Source: Desulfobacula sp.
GTDB taxonomy: Bacteria; Desulfobacterota; Desulfobacteria; Desulfobacterales; Desulfobacteraceae
DNA length: 56,409 bases
Assembly (NCBI RefSeq): GCF_014237455.1
Contig: NZ_JABZFL010000003.1
Span: forward strand, 1-56,409
Direction of reading: 5' to 3'
This document shows positions 27,235 through 36,199 of this stretch, one piece after another. A program made the position numbers and the translations under genes. Position 1 is the stretch's first letter; each line of letters starts with the position of its first letter. Below the pieces are notes generated by a model. It did no database searches. It was not told the DNA's origin and was given only the letters and a program-made list of their open reading frames with translations.

Positions 27235-28205
27235 CAAATCAATTCTTATTTTTTCCCTTCACCCATATTACCCGGAACCAGTTAAACACGGTTTTAGCTT
27301 TTTTCCCATCATTTCAATATTTACCCGGCCTTGTGGATTTTAAGCATCATCAAGCGTTGCAGGAATTATTTGAACAGGGGAAAATCCGTCCTTTATTTTC
27401 ATCACCTGAGGAGCTTGTAACGGTTGAACAAAAAGTCGGACAATATTTGGAATGGGTCCAGATCCATAAGGGGAATGAACACAGTCTCAAATCACTTTTA
27501 AAAGACAATCCTTATTTTACAAATGATACAGATGTGACAGTGATTAAATCACAGATCAAAGGGATTAAAGAAGACAAAGGAGGCGACACCGCTTTTTTAC
27601 CAGATGAACCAGCCCTGCAGCGCAATTTATTGTTTTTAAAGATGGCTCAATTGTGTGATGAGCAAAACGAACGCATTGATTTGGAGTTAAAAGACCTGGA
27701 TACAAGTCGTGATACGCTTATTTCAACCTTGCGCGGCTCAGAGAGCCCCTTAAGTGATGGCAAAGACAGAAAAACAGAGGGCTATAAAGATTTGGGACTT
27801 ATGATGACCCGCGAGCGGATTTATGCCTGGTCAGGATGTATGGTTCAAAAGGGGGCATTGAAACAAGAAGAGGGGCGGCAGCCTCTATTCATCACTACCA
27901 GTGAGGCGGTATTTGATTATCTTGAGTCGAATTGCCAAGATGTTGTAAATGCCCTTGACATTGATAAGATAAAAGTGCATGAAAATGAATGTGAAAATAA
28001 AGGCGAATGGCAACATCATTTTTGTGACTATTTGATGCGTGCAATTCAAGGAAATGGAATCCGGAAAAATGATATACCAGAAGTGAATGACAGGTGTTCG
28101 CTTTCAGGGAAAATCAAATTGAGCTTTTTTTCCGGGAAGGATATAAACAAGCTCTTTAATTGTTCAGACAAACAAGTCTTTGTATGTCTGATCAAATTAA
28201 AGTGA
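27231..28205 (+). CDS. unrecognised protein coupled to the CysK-CysRS fusion
   Basis: The 324-residue protein is soluble, with no signal or membrane helix. It begins FLFFPFTHITRNQ and is helix-rich in the middle (about 110-170, charged). The ATGA overlap with the upstream fusion gene argues for co-translation. I do not recognise a family. It has scattered Cys and His (for instance WQHHFCDYL near 260 and a C-terminal RCSLSG) but no clear metal motif. Confidence 0.7.
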   Translation: MTNQFLFFPFTHITRNQLNTVLAFFPSFQYLPGLVDFKHHQALQELFEQGKIRPLFSSPEELVTVEQKVGQYLEWVQIHKGNEHSLKSLLKDNPYFTNDTDVTVIKSQIKGIKEDKGGDTAFLPDEPALQRNLLFLKMAQLCDEQNERIDLELKDLDTSRDTLISTLRGSESPLSDGKDRKTEGYKDLGLMMTRERIYAWSGCMVQKGALKQEEGRQPLFITTSEAVFDYLESNCQDVVNALDIDKIKVHENECENKGEWQHHFCDYLMRAIQGNGIRKNDIPEVNDRCSLSGKIKLSFFSGKDINKLFNCSDKQVFVCLIKLK

Positions 28206-28318
28206 TAAAAAACTTGATTTTAATCAATATCATGTTATAAAAGTTTTTTTTATACAGATTATATTTAAAAAATGAATTTATAATATAATAATGTTAATTT
28301 TTTAAGGAGGCTATTAAA

Positions 28319-28507
28319 ATGGCATTTAATCCAATTGTTGACCCAGAAAAATGTGTGGGTTGCGAAGAATGTGTAGATGTATGTCCAGTGGAAGTGTTTG
28401 AAATGGAAGATGACAAATCTGTTCCGGTCAATGCTGAAGAATGCATGGGCTGCGAAAGCTGCGTGGAAGTTTGTGAAGAAGATGCTATTGTGATTGAAGA
28501 AGACTAA
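28319..28507 (+). CDS. small 2[4Fe-4S] ferredoxin
   Basis: The 62-residue acidic protein has two cluster motifs, CVGCEECVDVCP and CMGCESCVEVCE, each CxxCxxCxxxC, so it should hold two [4Fe-4S] clusters. The second lacks the usual Pro after the last Cys. A strong ribosome site (AAGGAGG) precedes the ATG, and a hairpin terminator follows, so it is probably a highly expressed single gene acting as a soluble electron carrier in anaerobic metabolism. Codon use and acidity fit a housekeeping ferredoxin. Confidence 0.95.
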   Translation: MAFNPIVDPEKCVGCEECVDVCPVEVFEMEDDKSVPVNAEECMGCESCVEVCEEDAIVIEED

Positions 28508-28530
28508 ACAATACATCTTACAATAGGTAA

Positions 28531-28569
28531 AAATGCCGGGCATGTTTTGCATCGCCCGGCATTTTTTTA
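28531..28569 (+). terminator. intrinsic terminator after the ferredoxin gene
   Basis: AAATGCCGGGC (28531-28541) pairs perfectly with GCCCGGCATTT (28554-28564), followed by further T residues. The same hairpin could also end the convergent DMT transporter transcript, because an A-run precedes it on the plus strand. Confidence 0.88.
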
Positions 28570-28597
28570 TTATACCAGCTTTGTTCCCAAAGGCGCA

Positions 28598-29485
28598 TTA
28601 ATTTTTATTATTTTTTAAGGTGACAGCATTGGTCAGGTATACGCCTGCAATGACAAATACCGCTCCCAAAACTAAAGAAAAAGTTAGCGATTCTTTTAAA
28701 ATAAAAAAGGAAAGAATAATAGCACTGATGGGGACAAAGTTAATGAAAATACCGGCTTTCATCGGGCCGATTTTTTTGATTCCTTCATAATACCAGAGAA
28801 AGCCAAGCACAGTTCCGAAAAAACCAAGGTAAAAAAGGCTTGCCCATTCAACAGGTTTATAGGAGGCCATATTTAAAAAGACACCTTTAAAAAGGGCAGG
28901 GAAAAACAATAGCAGAGTTCCAGCAATGGATGAATAACAGACAGATACAATGGGGGATAAATCATTCATGGCTTTTTTTCCCAAAATTGAATAGGCAACC
29001 CAGCTTGCAACACATCCAAAGATGAGGAGCTCTCCTTTTCCAATCCCCAGTGTTAATATAGTAAAAAGGCTTCCATTTGAAATAACAATTAAAGCGCCTG
29101 TGACTGACAGACAAAGCCCGATCACTTTCAGGAAGTTAAGTTTTTCCCTAAAAAAGATAACAGAACAAAGGCTGATAAAAATAGGATTGCCGGCAACAAT
29201 CAAAGACGCTTGGTTGGCCTGGATATGGTTGAGGCCTGAGAAAAAAAACAGGTTATAGGAAAAGATACCTGTAAGGCCCAGTAAAAATACAATAAATATT
29301 TTATCAGGGGCAAGCCTGGGAAGGTGTCCTTCGATTTTTACGGTCAGAAAGACGAGAAAAAATGATGCGATAAAAAATCGTATGAAAGCAGCTGAGAAGG
29401 GGTCTATATTGTGAGAGATTATTTTTCCCGCAATAAAGGTTCCTCCCCAGAAAACCGCAGCAAGTATCAATTTGAAATATATCAA
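28598..29485 (-). CDS. EamA/DMT-family membrane transporter
   Basis: The 295-residue protein has ten predicted membrane helices in two EamA repeats (about 5-135 and 150-285), with the family's FIRFFIA and ALIGE-like segments (SPIVSVCYSSIAGTLLL, SLFYLGFFGTVLGFLWYYEGIKKIG). These proteins export or import amino acids, metabolites or drugs; the substrate is not predictable. It converges on the ferredoxin gene. Confidence 0.88.
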   Translation of the reverse strand: MIYFKLILAAVFWGGTFIAGKIISHNIDPFSAAFIRFFIASFFLVFLTVKIEGHLPRLAPDKIFIVFLLGLTGIFSYNLFFFSGLNHIQANQASLIVAGNPIFISLCSVIFFREKLNFLKVIGLCLSVTGALIVISNGSLFTILTLGIGKGELLIFGCVASWVAYSILGKKAMNDLSPIVSVCYSSIAGTLLLFFPALFKGVFLNMASYKPVEWASLFYLGFFGTVLGFLWYYEGIKKIGPMKAGIFINFVPISAIILSFFILKESLTFSLVLGAVFVIAGVYLTNAVTLKNNKN

Positions 29486-29970
29486 ACACTTTCCTTTAAA
29501 ATAAAAAGAATTTTTGTATTTGCACAGACAAAAGGTTAAATGTCAAGCAAAAGAGAAGTAAAAATCAAGATAATGGGTACATTTTTCTGGAAGGCCCAGG
29601 CGTCTCATTCAGATCAAGGAAAAATAGGAATATTCCGGAATATTCCGAAAAAAGGCTTGACAAATCGAATTTATCCAAATAAACATGGATTAAAAGGGAA
29701 AAAGGAAATTAATCCCATGTTGAATGCTCAAAAAAGATATTTTCGACGTTTCCATATCATATCAGACTTGATATGTTCAGCTATTCCATGTTATCTTCTC
29801 GTCTTATTAGTTTTATCAAGCAATACTGACCGTTTTTCTTTTTCATTTCTACCTGAGCTAATGATGGGAAATTGTTTTTATAAGACTTTCAGAAGTGTTT
29901 TATATAAGGAATGGGTCCCTGTTTTTTGAAACTAATTTTACTGATTTTTTTATTTGGAGTGTAATGTGAA
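29486..29970. other. intergenic region with tandem palindrome and possible promoter
   Basis: A 485-bp stretch with no convincing gene. It contains GGAATATTCC twice in direct succession (29627-29636 and 29637-29646), each a perfect palindrome, and eleven bases later TTGACA (29657-29662) with a 17-base spacer to TAAACA (29680-29685). This could be an operator and promoter for the PilZ-hotdog and kinase genes. A 129-codon open frame at 29540-29929 has a composition unlike its neighbours and I do not accept it. Confidence 0.4.
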
Positions 29971-30705
29971 ATGACGGAAAAGACAAAAGAAAGAGCCCCG
30001 CGCGTTCAAAAAAAAATTAAAGCGTTACTGAACAATGGGACAGGAATCATTGAAAATATTTCCGCCTCGGGCGGTTTTTTGAAAATGAAAAGCGATATTC
30101 CCACAGAGCCCTTTCACCTTGAATTAAAAATCAGTGAGTTCAAAAAAATAAAACTGGAATGCGAACCCCAGTGGCATAACAGCGCAGGCATCGGGTTCAG
30201 GGTTCTCGATGTTGAAGAGGCCGAGGAAGACCTGTTCACCCGGTATGTGGAAAATCAGATTCAGGCATTAAAGGTTTATGGCGCAGATAGAGTGTTTAAA
30301 GTTGAAATTGTGGTCACCTTAAAAAATACTAATGTATTCGGGAATGTATATTTCAGTAATTTCATTGAATACCAGGGTATTGTCAGGGAAAAATTTTTAA
30401 TGGCCACTGTTCCGGATCTGCACAAACTGATGGCAAACCGCAGCATCCGCCTGGTGACGGTGGACACTTACAACCGGTTTGTCAGTAATGCCTATTTTGG
30501 GGATACTCTGGTAGTGGAACTGACCACCTCGGAGATAAAGGCTGCCACCTGCAGGCTGGATATTATATTCAAAAATAAGGAAACCGGCGCACTGATCGGT
30601 GAAGGGTATCAAAGAGTCTGCATGGTCAGTGAAAAAGGCAAAGTCATGAGAATCCCTGAAAATTTTTTAACCCCCTTGAATTTTTATCATGAAATAAAGG
30701 GATAA
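29971..30705 (+). CDS. PilZ domain fused to a hotdog thioesterase-like domain
   Basis: The 244-residue protein has a PilZ-like N-terminus (about 8-100) with RAPR and NISASGG (29-35), the D/NxSxxG-type c-di-GMP-binding motif, and a C-terminal hotdog domain of the 4-hydroxybenzoyl-CoA thioesterase type (about 108-240) with NTNVFGNVYFSNF (119-131). The residue matching the catalytic Asp of that family is Asn121 here. It ends 4 bases before a hybrid kinase with an HD-GYP domain, so c-di-GMP control of a CoA-thioester or other acyl ligand is a reasonable inference. The first PilZ motif is RxxR instead of RxxxR, so binding must be tested. Confidence 0.78.
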   Translation: MTEKTKERAPRVQKKIKALLNNGTGIIENISASGGFLKMKSDIPTEPFHLELKISEFKKIKLECEPQWHNSAGIGFRVLDVEEAEEDLFTRYVENQIQALKVYGADRVFKVEIVVTLKNTNVFGNVYFSNFIEYQGIVREKFLMATVPDLHKLMANRSIRLVTVDTYNRFVSNAYFGDTLVVELTTSEIKAATCRLDIIFKNKETGALIGEGYQRVCMVSEKGKVMRIPENFLTPLNFYHEIKG

Positions 30706-30709
30706 GGTT

Positions 30710-33349
30710 ATGCCATATCTGAGTGCTGTTCTACCTCTGTTTGCAGCCATTGTGTCCCTGTGCCTGGGGGTTACGGTCTATTTCCTGGCACGGGGTCAAA
30801 TCCGCAGGATCTTTTTACGGTTCTGTTTTATCACCTTTTACTGGCAGTTTTCATGGGTGATTCTTTTTTTGTCCCACAACAGTGAATATGCGGGCCTGAT
30901 ATGTAAAATCGGATACTCAGGCATTATTTTTCTGCCCCTGAGCTGTTATGAAACTGTAGCCCATTACCTGAAGATCTCCAAAAAAGATGTTGTCATTCTT
31001 TACTTTGTCTGTTTTGGATTTTTGTTCAGCCTGTGGAAAACCGACCTGTTTATACAAGGGACCCACCTTTACTGGTTCGGCTATTATCCAAAGGCAAACA
31101 TCCTCCATGTGGGACATCTTTTGATGATTGCCTACCTGCTTAGCAAAAGTACCTATACCTTGATCCGCTTTCACAGGGAGGAAACCAACCCTGTCCGAAA
31201 GCTCCAGCTGAAATTCTTTCTTCTTTCCACTATAGTCTTTTCCGCCTCAGGTATTGATTATCTTTTAAATTATCCGACTCTGGTTGAGAAAATTGGTCTT
31301 CAGATATATCCTATCGGGGTCTTTTTCATCAACTTTTCTATTTTCATCTTTGTTTTGTCTCATTTTATGACCCTTAACCTGACCCTTGAAAAGCGTGTAG
31401 CTGAACAAACCCAGGAGTTGAAAAATTCCGTTGATGCATTGGAAAGGGCTGCCAGTGTCAAAAAAGATTTTATTGCCAATGTCACCCATGAATTGAGGAC
31501 CCCGCTTACTCTGATCCGGGGGTGGACCGATTATATGCTTGAGGGAGAAGCCGGTGACCTTCCGACCAAATTCTCGGGTATCATGGGAAAAATCGGGGTA
31601 CAGACCCTTTCTTTGACCCATAAAATCAATGCACTGCTCAAGATTTCAAAATTTGATGCCGGCATGGATAAGCTTGCCCTGAGTCGGATCAATATTGACA
31701 CCTGTATTTTTCAGATCGTGTCCAGTTTCAGGGGATTGACAGAGGCAAGCCTGGTTGATCTTACCTATCATTCCAAGTCAAGTACTCAGGAACTTTTCAT
31801 TGACCGGGAAAAACTCACGGATATCTTAAACAATCTGATCCGGAATGCCTATAAATTCACCGAAATGGGCGAGATATCCGTGATATTGAAAGACACTGAC
31901 GATTACATCTGTATCGAGGTGAAGGATACAGGGGTGGGCATGTCTTCTGAGGTCGTGGAAACCATTTTTAACCGGTTTCAGCAGGGGGACAGTTCAAAAA
32001 CAAGGATGTATGAAGGCACAGGACTGGGACTTGCTATTGTCAAAGAATCCATTGAAAGGATGTATGGCAGGATATCGGTCACCAGTGTTGAAGATGAAGG
32101 CACCTGTTTTATCCTGGAATTGCCCCGGGACCTTGAAGAAAAGGAGCCTGGCTCCATTATTGATAGACGGAAAGCCGAACGGCGGGGAGAAAACATTGTT
32201 TTTCTCCATCCGGAACGGCGGGGAAAATATCGGCGGGATGATGATCTGGCACGGATTGAGACCAATGATATTGTCCGGGTTGACCTAGTGGAAAACAGCC
32301 GCTTCACCCAGGGAAATGTCGAGATAATTGAGGCAAAAAACCCTAAAGGTACCATTGTCATTGCCGAAGACACTCCCGGGATCCTGGACTTTTTAAGCCG
32401 GGCACTAGAGGGGTATACTCAGTATCTGACCGTAAACGGCAAGGAGGCATGGACCACCGTCAAAAAGGTAATGCCGGACCTTGTAGTCTCGGATATCATG
32501 ATGCCCGAGATGGACGGATTTTCCCTCTTGCAGCATATCAGAAGCCGCAAACAGACCACCAGTATCCCGGTTATCATCATTACCTCGCTTTCGGAACAGG
32601 AAGACCGCATTAAATCTCTGCAATTAGGGGCAGATGATTTTCTGACAAAACCCTTTCATCACCTGGAACTCCAGGCTCGGGTCAAGAATGTGATCAGTCT
32701 TCACAAGCTTGAACGGGAAAAAACAAGACGGGAGCAATTGGAGGTTTTTTTAATGGTGCTTGCATCGGCCATTGAATCCAAGGACCCATATACCGGGGGG
32801 CATGTAGAACGGGTGGCAAATTATTCCAGGGATCTTGCCCAAAAAATTGGCCTCGCCTCATACCGGATCAATGAAATTTATATGGGGGCCATTGTCCATG
32901 ATGTGGGAAAAATCGGAATAAAGGACGTGATACTCAACAAACCCGGGAAGCTGACAGACGAGGAATTTGACCAGGTCAAGGAGCATCCCCTGATCGGAAA
33001 GAATATATTGTCCAAACTTGAAATCGCCCCGGTAGCCGTTAATATCGCTTATTACCATCAGGAGAAATGGAATGGTACCGGTTACCCCACCGGCACCAAG
33101 GGGAAAACCATCCCCCTGGAGGCCAGGATTGTCGCCATTGCTGATTGCTGGGATGCCATCACATCGGACCGCCCCTATCGAAAGGCAATGCCCCTTCCCA
33201 AAGCCATTCAGGTAATGAAATCGGAACGGGGGAAAGCCCTTGATCCGGAATTGCTTGATCTGTTTATAAGTGAGGAATACAAGATATACCTCAATTATAT
33301 CCCGGAAGAGCGGCTGGCTGAACTACACTCCAAAAGAACGGCTGGCTGA
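30710..33349 (+). CDS. hybrid sensor kinase with receiver and HD-GYP phosphodiesterase domains
   Basis: The 879-residue protein has seven predicted N-terminal membrane helices (about 1-225), a HisKA domain with ANVTHELRTPL (His260), an ATPase domain (NNLIRNAYKF, DTGVGMS, GTGLGLAI), an Arg-rich linker (about 480-520), a receiver (VVSDIMMPEMDG, phospho-acceptor Asp595; Lys in LTKPF), and an HD-GYP domain (IVHDVGKIG with His730/Asp731; GTGYPTG). It senses an unknown membrane signal and probably degrades c-di-GMP. Its partner gene codes for a PilZ protein 4 bases upstream. Confidence 0.9.
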   Translation: MPYLSAVLPLFAAIVSLCLGVTVYFLARGQIRRIFLRFCFITFYWQFSWVILFLSHNSEYAGLICKIGYSGIIFLPLSCYETVAHYLKISKKDVVILYFVCFGFLFSLWKTDLFIQGTHLYWFGYYPKANILHVGHLLMIAYLLSKSTYTLIRFHREETNPVRKLQLKFFLLSTIVFSASGIDYLLNYPTLVEKIGLQIYPIGVFFINFSIFIFVLSHFMTLNLTLEKRVAEQTQELKNSVDALERAASVKKDFIANVTHELRTPLTLIRGWTDYMLEGEAGDLPTKFSGIMGKIGVQTLSLTHKINALLKISKFDAGMDKLALSRINIDTCIFQIVSSFRGLTEASLVDLTYHSKSSTQELFIDREKLTDILNNLIRNAYKFTEMGEISVILKDTDDYICIEVKDTGVGMSSEVVETIFNRFQQGDSSKTRMYEGTGLGLAIVKESIERMYGRISVTSVEDEGTCFILELPRDLEEKEPGSIIDRRKAERRGENIVFLHPERRGKYRRDDDLARIETNDIVRVDLVENSRFTQGNVEIIEAKNPKGTIVIAEDTPGILDFLSRALEGYTQYLTVNGKEAWTTVKKVMPDLVVSDIMMPEMDGFSLLQHIRSRKQTTSIPVIIITSLSEQEDRIKSLQLGADDFLTKPFHHLELQARVKNVISLHKLEREKTRREQLEVFLMVLASAIESKDPYTGGHVERVANYSRDLAQKIGLASYRINEIYMGAIVHDVGKIGIKDVILNKPGKLTDEEFDQVKEHPLIGKNILSKLEIAPVAVNIAYYHQEKWNGTGYPTGTKGKTIPLEARIVAIADCWDAITSDRPYRKAMPLPKAIQVMKSERGKALDPELLDLFISEEYKIYLNYIPEERLAELHSKRTAG

Positions 33350-33419
33350 ACCGGGGGGCTGAAAGTCATCTTTGAGTCCAGTGCAGTAATCAGGAAAATT
33401 GGTGGTTTTTGGCCGGGTA

Positions 33420-34448
33420 TTAATTTACCATATCATCCGGATGAATGGCATACTTTGAAGACAGAATCATTACGGTGGATGCGATATCCTCAGTATGAAG
33501 CACAATCAATTTTCCGGATTCCGGATTTTCTATCTTAATAGACCCTTCTTTTTTCGCCGGCCAGACGGTATGCTTTTTGGTCTCATTTTTTTGAAAAATC
33601 GAGTATATCTGTCCGGGTTTGACGGTGGCTTTGCCCGTATCGATAAAAGCGATCCGATAGTCATTAATCATGATATTATTATCTTCGGAACAGATAATTC
33701 TTGCCTCAATGGGATCAGGATTGTCTTCAACCGTTAAAATTGCGTCCCGCTTATAGTATTCCATAATCAAGTCACCTTTATACACAGCTCTATAGGCGTT
33801 GGTGATTAATGCTTTTACATAAGTCACTTTATGGTCAAGTATTTTGACCTGTGCTTTGATCAAATGTTTTATCCCGTCAAATGGTTGACCATGGATTTTT
33901 TCTTTTACATTAGAGGTCGTAAAAATGTGATAGACTCTGCCGGGGACAAGCGTCCCTTCCCCTGAGGGTTTTATATAAATAATATCATTGGCTGACATCA
34001 TAAGATTGCCGTCTTGTTCCTTGATGATGGATCCAAGGGATGTCTGTGCTTTTTTTTTAAGAAACCCGACATGATCCATTTTGGAAAAAGAAAAAGAGGT
34101 TTCAACCTTAACAGGAACAACCTTTTTTTCAGGTTTTTGGACTTTCACAATCTTGGGTTTAAGAGCGGCTTTTTTCTTTAAAAAGATCTGTATTTTTTTC
34201 CCGGGATATATCCAGTGGGGATTTTTAATATCATCATTCATTTCCCAAAGTCCTGGCCAGTCCCACTGGGAATTATAGAATTTTTCAGATAAATCCCACA
34301 AAGTATCCCCTTTTTTTATGGTATAGTAAAACCCTGAGTCTTGTCCCGGGATAAAGCCTTTATCACTTTGAGCAAGCCCTGTTGAGCAAAAAGCAAATCC
34401 CCAAAAAGTTAAAACAAATATTGCTGTCATTGTTTTTTGACCTTGCAT
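33420..34448 (-). CDS. secreted LysM-domain protein
   Basis: The 342-residue protein has a signal peptide (TMTAIFVLTFWGFAFCSTGLAQ) and one LysM domain (about 41-90, YTIKKGDTLWDLSEKFY to WIYPGKKIQIF), which binds peptidoglycan in the periplasm. A long Lys-rich linker and a beta-rich C-terminal half of unknown family follow. It stands alone, convergent with the kinase gene. Confidence 0.85.
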   Translation of the reverse strand: MQGQKTMTAIFVLTFWGFAFCSTGLAQSDKGFIPGQDSGFYYTIKKGDTLWDLSEKFYNSQWDWPGLWEMNDDIKNPHWIYPGKKIQIFLKKKAALKPKIVKVQKPEKKVVPVKVETSFSFSKMDHVGFLKKKAQTSLGSIIKEQDGNLMMSANDIIYIKPSGEGTLVPGRVYHIFTTSNVKEKIHGQPFDGIKHLIKAQVKILDHKVTYVKALITNAYRAVYKGDLIMEYYKRDAILTVEDNPDPIEARIICSEDNNIMINDYRIAFIDTGKATVKPGQIYSIFQKNETKKHTVWPAKKEGSIKIENPESGKLIVLHTEDIASTVMILSSKYAIHPDDMVN

Positions 34449-34563
34449 CTTTTCCTCCTGATTTGCTTTGAATTGTTCTTGAATTCTTGACTTTATTTAA
34501 ACTATAGTTTTATAAAAAGTCAAGAATTGTTGCGATATTGTTGCGATTATCATAGGAATTGGA

Positions 34564-35121
34564 ATGGAAATGAAACAAATTGCCAACCTGCTGTTTGAGG
34601 TGAGAATATTAAAGGACATCGTTAGATCAGGGTATGCGTTTCTAGGGTCGGGAAAAGAGAGTGTTGCCGAACACAGTTTTATGACAGCCTTTATTTGCTT
34701 TGCCATGGCCAGAATAGATCAGGATATTAATAGTGAGAAACTGGTGACCATGGCCTTGGTTCATGATATTGCCGAGGCAAGAACAGGGGATTTTAACTAT
34801 GTAGAAAAAAAATATTCAATAGTTGATGAGGCCAAAGCAATTTCCCATCTGACAAAGCACCTTTCTTTTGGCGATGATATTAAAAATCTTCTAGATGAGT
34901 TTAATTCGGGGGAGACAAAAGAAGCAAAACTCGTTAATGATGCAGATCAGATATCTTTTATCCTTGAATTAAAAAAATTGGATGATACCGGAGCAAAAGG
35001 CCCTGAAAAATGGTTACCTGTTATTCTTAAAAGACTTAAAACAGAGACTGGCAAACAGATAGCCCAAAGTATCATGGAGACCAGTTGGGATGAATGGTGG
35101 ATGAACGATTACTCTGAATAA
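34564..35121 (+). CDS. HD-domain phosphohydrolase, YfbR/HDDC2 type
   Basis: The 185-residue protein carries the metal-binding HD motifs: AEHSFMTA, ALVHDIAEARTGD (HD pair) and LVNDADQISF. This matches the HDDC2/YfbR group of 5'-deoxynucleotidases. The substrate is inferred from the family only. Its promoter must lie in the short divergent space shared with the LysM gene. Confidence 0.8.
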   Translation: MEMKQIANLLFEVRILKDIVRSGYAFLGSGKESVAEHSFMTAFICFAMARIDQDINSEKLVTMALVHDIAEARTGDFNYVEKKYSIVDEAKAISHLTKHLSFGDDIKNLLDEFNSGETKEAKLVNDADQISFILELKKLDDTGAKGPEKWLPVILKRLKTETGKQIAQSIMETSWDEWWMNDYSE

Positions 35122-35149
35122 AACACAGATTGATTAAATCCACTTTTTT

Positions 35150-35366
35150 CAGTGCAGGCCGGGGCATAGGTTACGATGAATCCGATTGATTTTCTTACAG
35201 GCTCTAAACTCCGTTGCGCTAACCGCCAAAACTCGCTTCGCTCAAACACTTGGCGGTCTTAACGCTCCACTGCGTTAAGACCCTGTACAGAAGGCCAATC
35301 AACGATTCCCTGCAACCCATACCCCGACCTCCTCGGGAAGATTCAGGCTTCGATATATAACTTTGT
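35150..35366 (-). repeat. dispersed structured repeat, copy 2 (inverted relative to copy 1)
   Basis: This is the reverse-oriented copy of 11757-11978. On the minus strand it reads through the same blocks. Hairpin one is 35258-35265 with 35272-35279 around a 6-base loop; hairpin two is 35222-35229 (ACCGCCAA) with 35250-35257 (TTGGCGGT) around a 20-base loop that differs from copy 1 by one base. A minus-strand frame across it is open (35440-35219), but the same frame in copy 1 is stopped by TAG, so structure is better conserved than coding. Confidence 0.88.
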
Positions 35367-35641
35367 TTATTTTTTCCGGGTGACCCCTGGGGTTGTATAT
35401 CTCCAATAAAGAACATTCCAGCAGGTTCTACCTGAATCAATTATATTTTTACCTAAGTTGATTTATTGAAACTTCTTTACAGGTATTAAAAATATTGATA
35501 CACAATTTTTAAACTAAATTTAATATTAATCTAATCGCATATTATTCAAATTTTCATGATATGTGTTTTACTATCAATATATTGAATGATATACGGACAA
35601 CCGGATAATTACTTGTTCCAGGCCAAATATGAGTGTACAAT

Positions 35642-36142
35642 ATGATTCAAAAGAAAAATGAATTCGGCCCTGATTATTCTTCTGTTGAGGATGACACGTT
35701 TAAAACCAAATACCGGGCAAGCTGCTACTGCAAGACAATCCAATACGAAGTGTGTTCGGATCCTGTGGATGCAAAGATATGCCATTGTCTGGTCTGCAAA
35801 AAACTGCACGGTGCCCCCATGCAGTGGGCAGCCATATTCCACAAGCATGACGTAAGGATAACCACCGGTATAGATCACCTGCATTTTTACAACAGCGAGT
35901 GTAACAAACACGAACGCATTCTTCCCTGCAAAGTCAGCTGCGATATATGCGGGACCCTGATTGCCGACGAAGGGCGTAGAATGTGGCTTGCCTTTCCATC
36001 TCTTTTTGATTTTGTGCTGGATAAGAAAATTCCGAATAGCTTCAGGCCCAGTTGTCATATATTCTACAGTATGCGGGTGTTCGATATGAACGATGATTTA
36101 CCCAAGTGGTCAGGTCATAAAAATAATTCAGAACGGTTGTAA
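35642..36142 (+). CDS. GFA/CENP-V-like zinc-binding protein
   Basis: The roughly 166-residue protein has the GFA/Mss4-like metal pattern: CYCKTIQYEV, CHCLVCKKLHGAPMQWA, and CDICGTLI, giving the usual two zinc sites. Many such proteins are named after glutathione-dependent formaldehyde-activating enzyme, though most have unknown substrates. I chose ATG 35642; a GTG at 35633 is in frame. No operon partner is seen. Confidence 0.78.
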   Translation: MIQKKNEFGPDYSSVEDDTFKTKYRASCYCKTIQYEVCSDPVDAKICHCLVCKKLHGAPMQWAAIFHKHDVRITTGIDHLHFYNSECNKHERILPCKVSCDICGTLIADEGRRMWLAFPSLFDFVLDKKIPNSFRPSCHIFYSMRVFDMNDDLPKWSGHKNNSERL

Positions 36143-36199
36143 TTGACACACGAAAAGAATATGCATAGCAAAAAAAGTTTGAGGATCTCAAAATAATAC

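Noticed and set aside
29540-29929. 129-codon open frame on the plus strand
   Set aside because: It contains the palindromes and promoter-like boxes, has irregular composition with no domain, and its end is unlike real proteins nearby.
35219-35440. 73-codon minus-strand frame across repeat copy 2
   Set aside because: The same frame in copy 1 has an in-frame TAG, and differences between copies keep base pairing better than coding.
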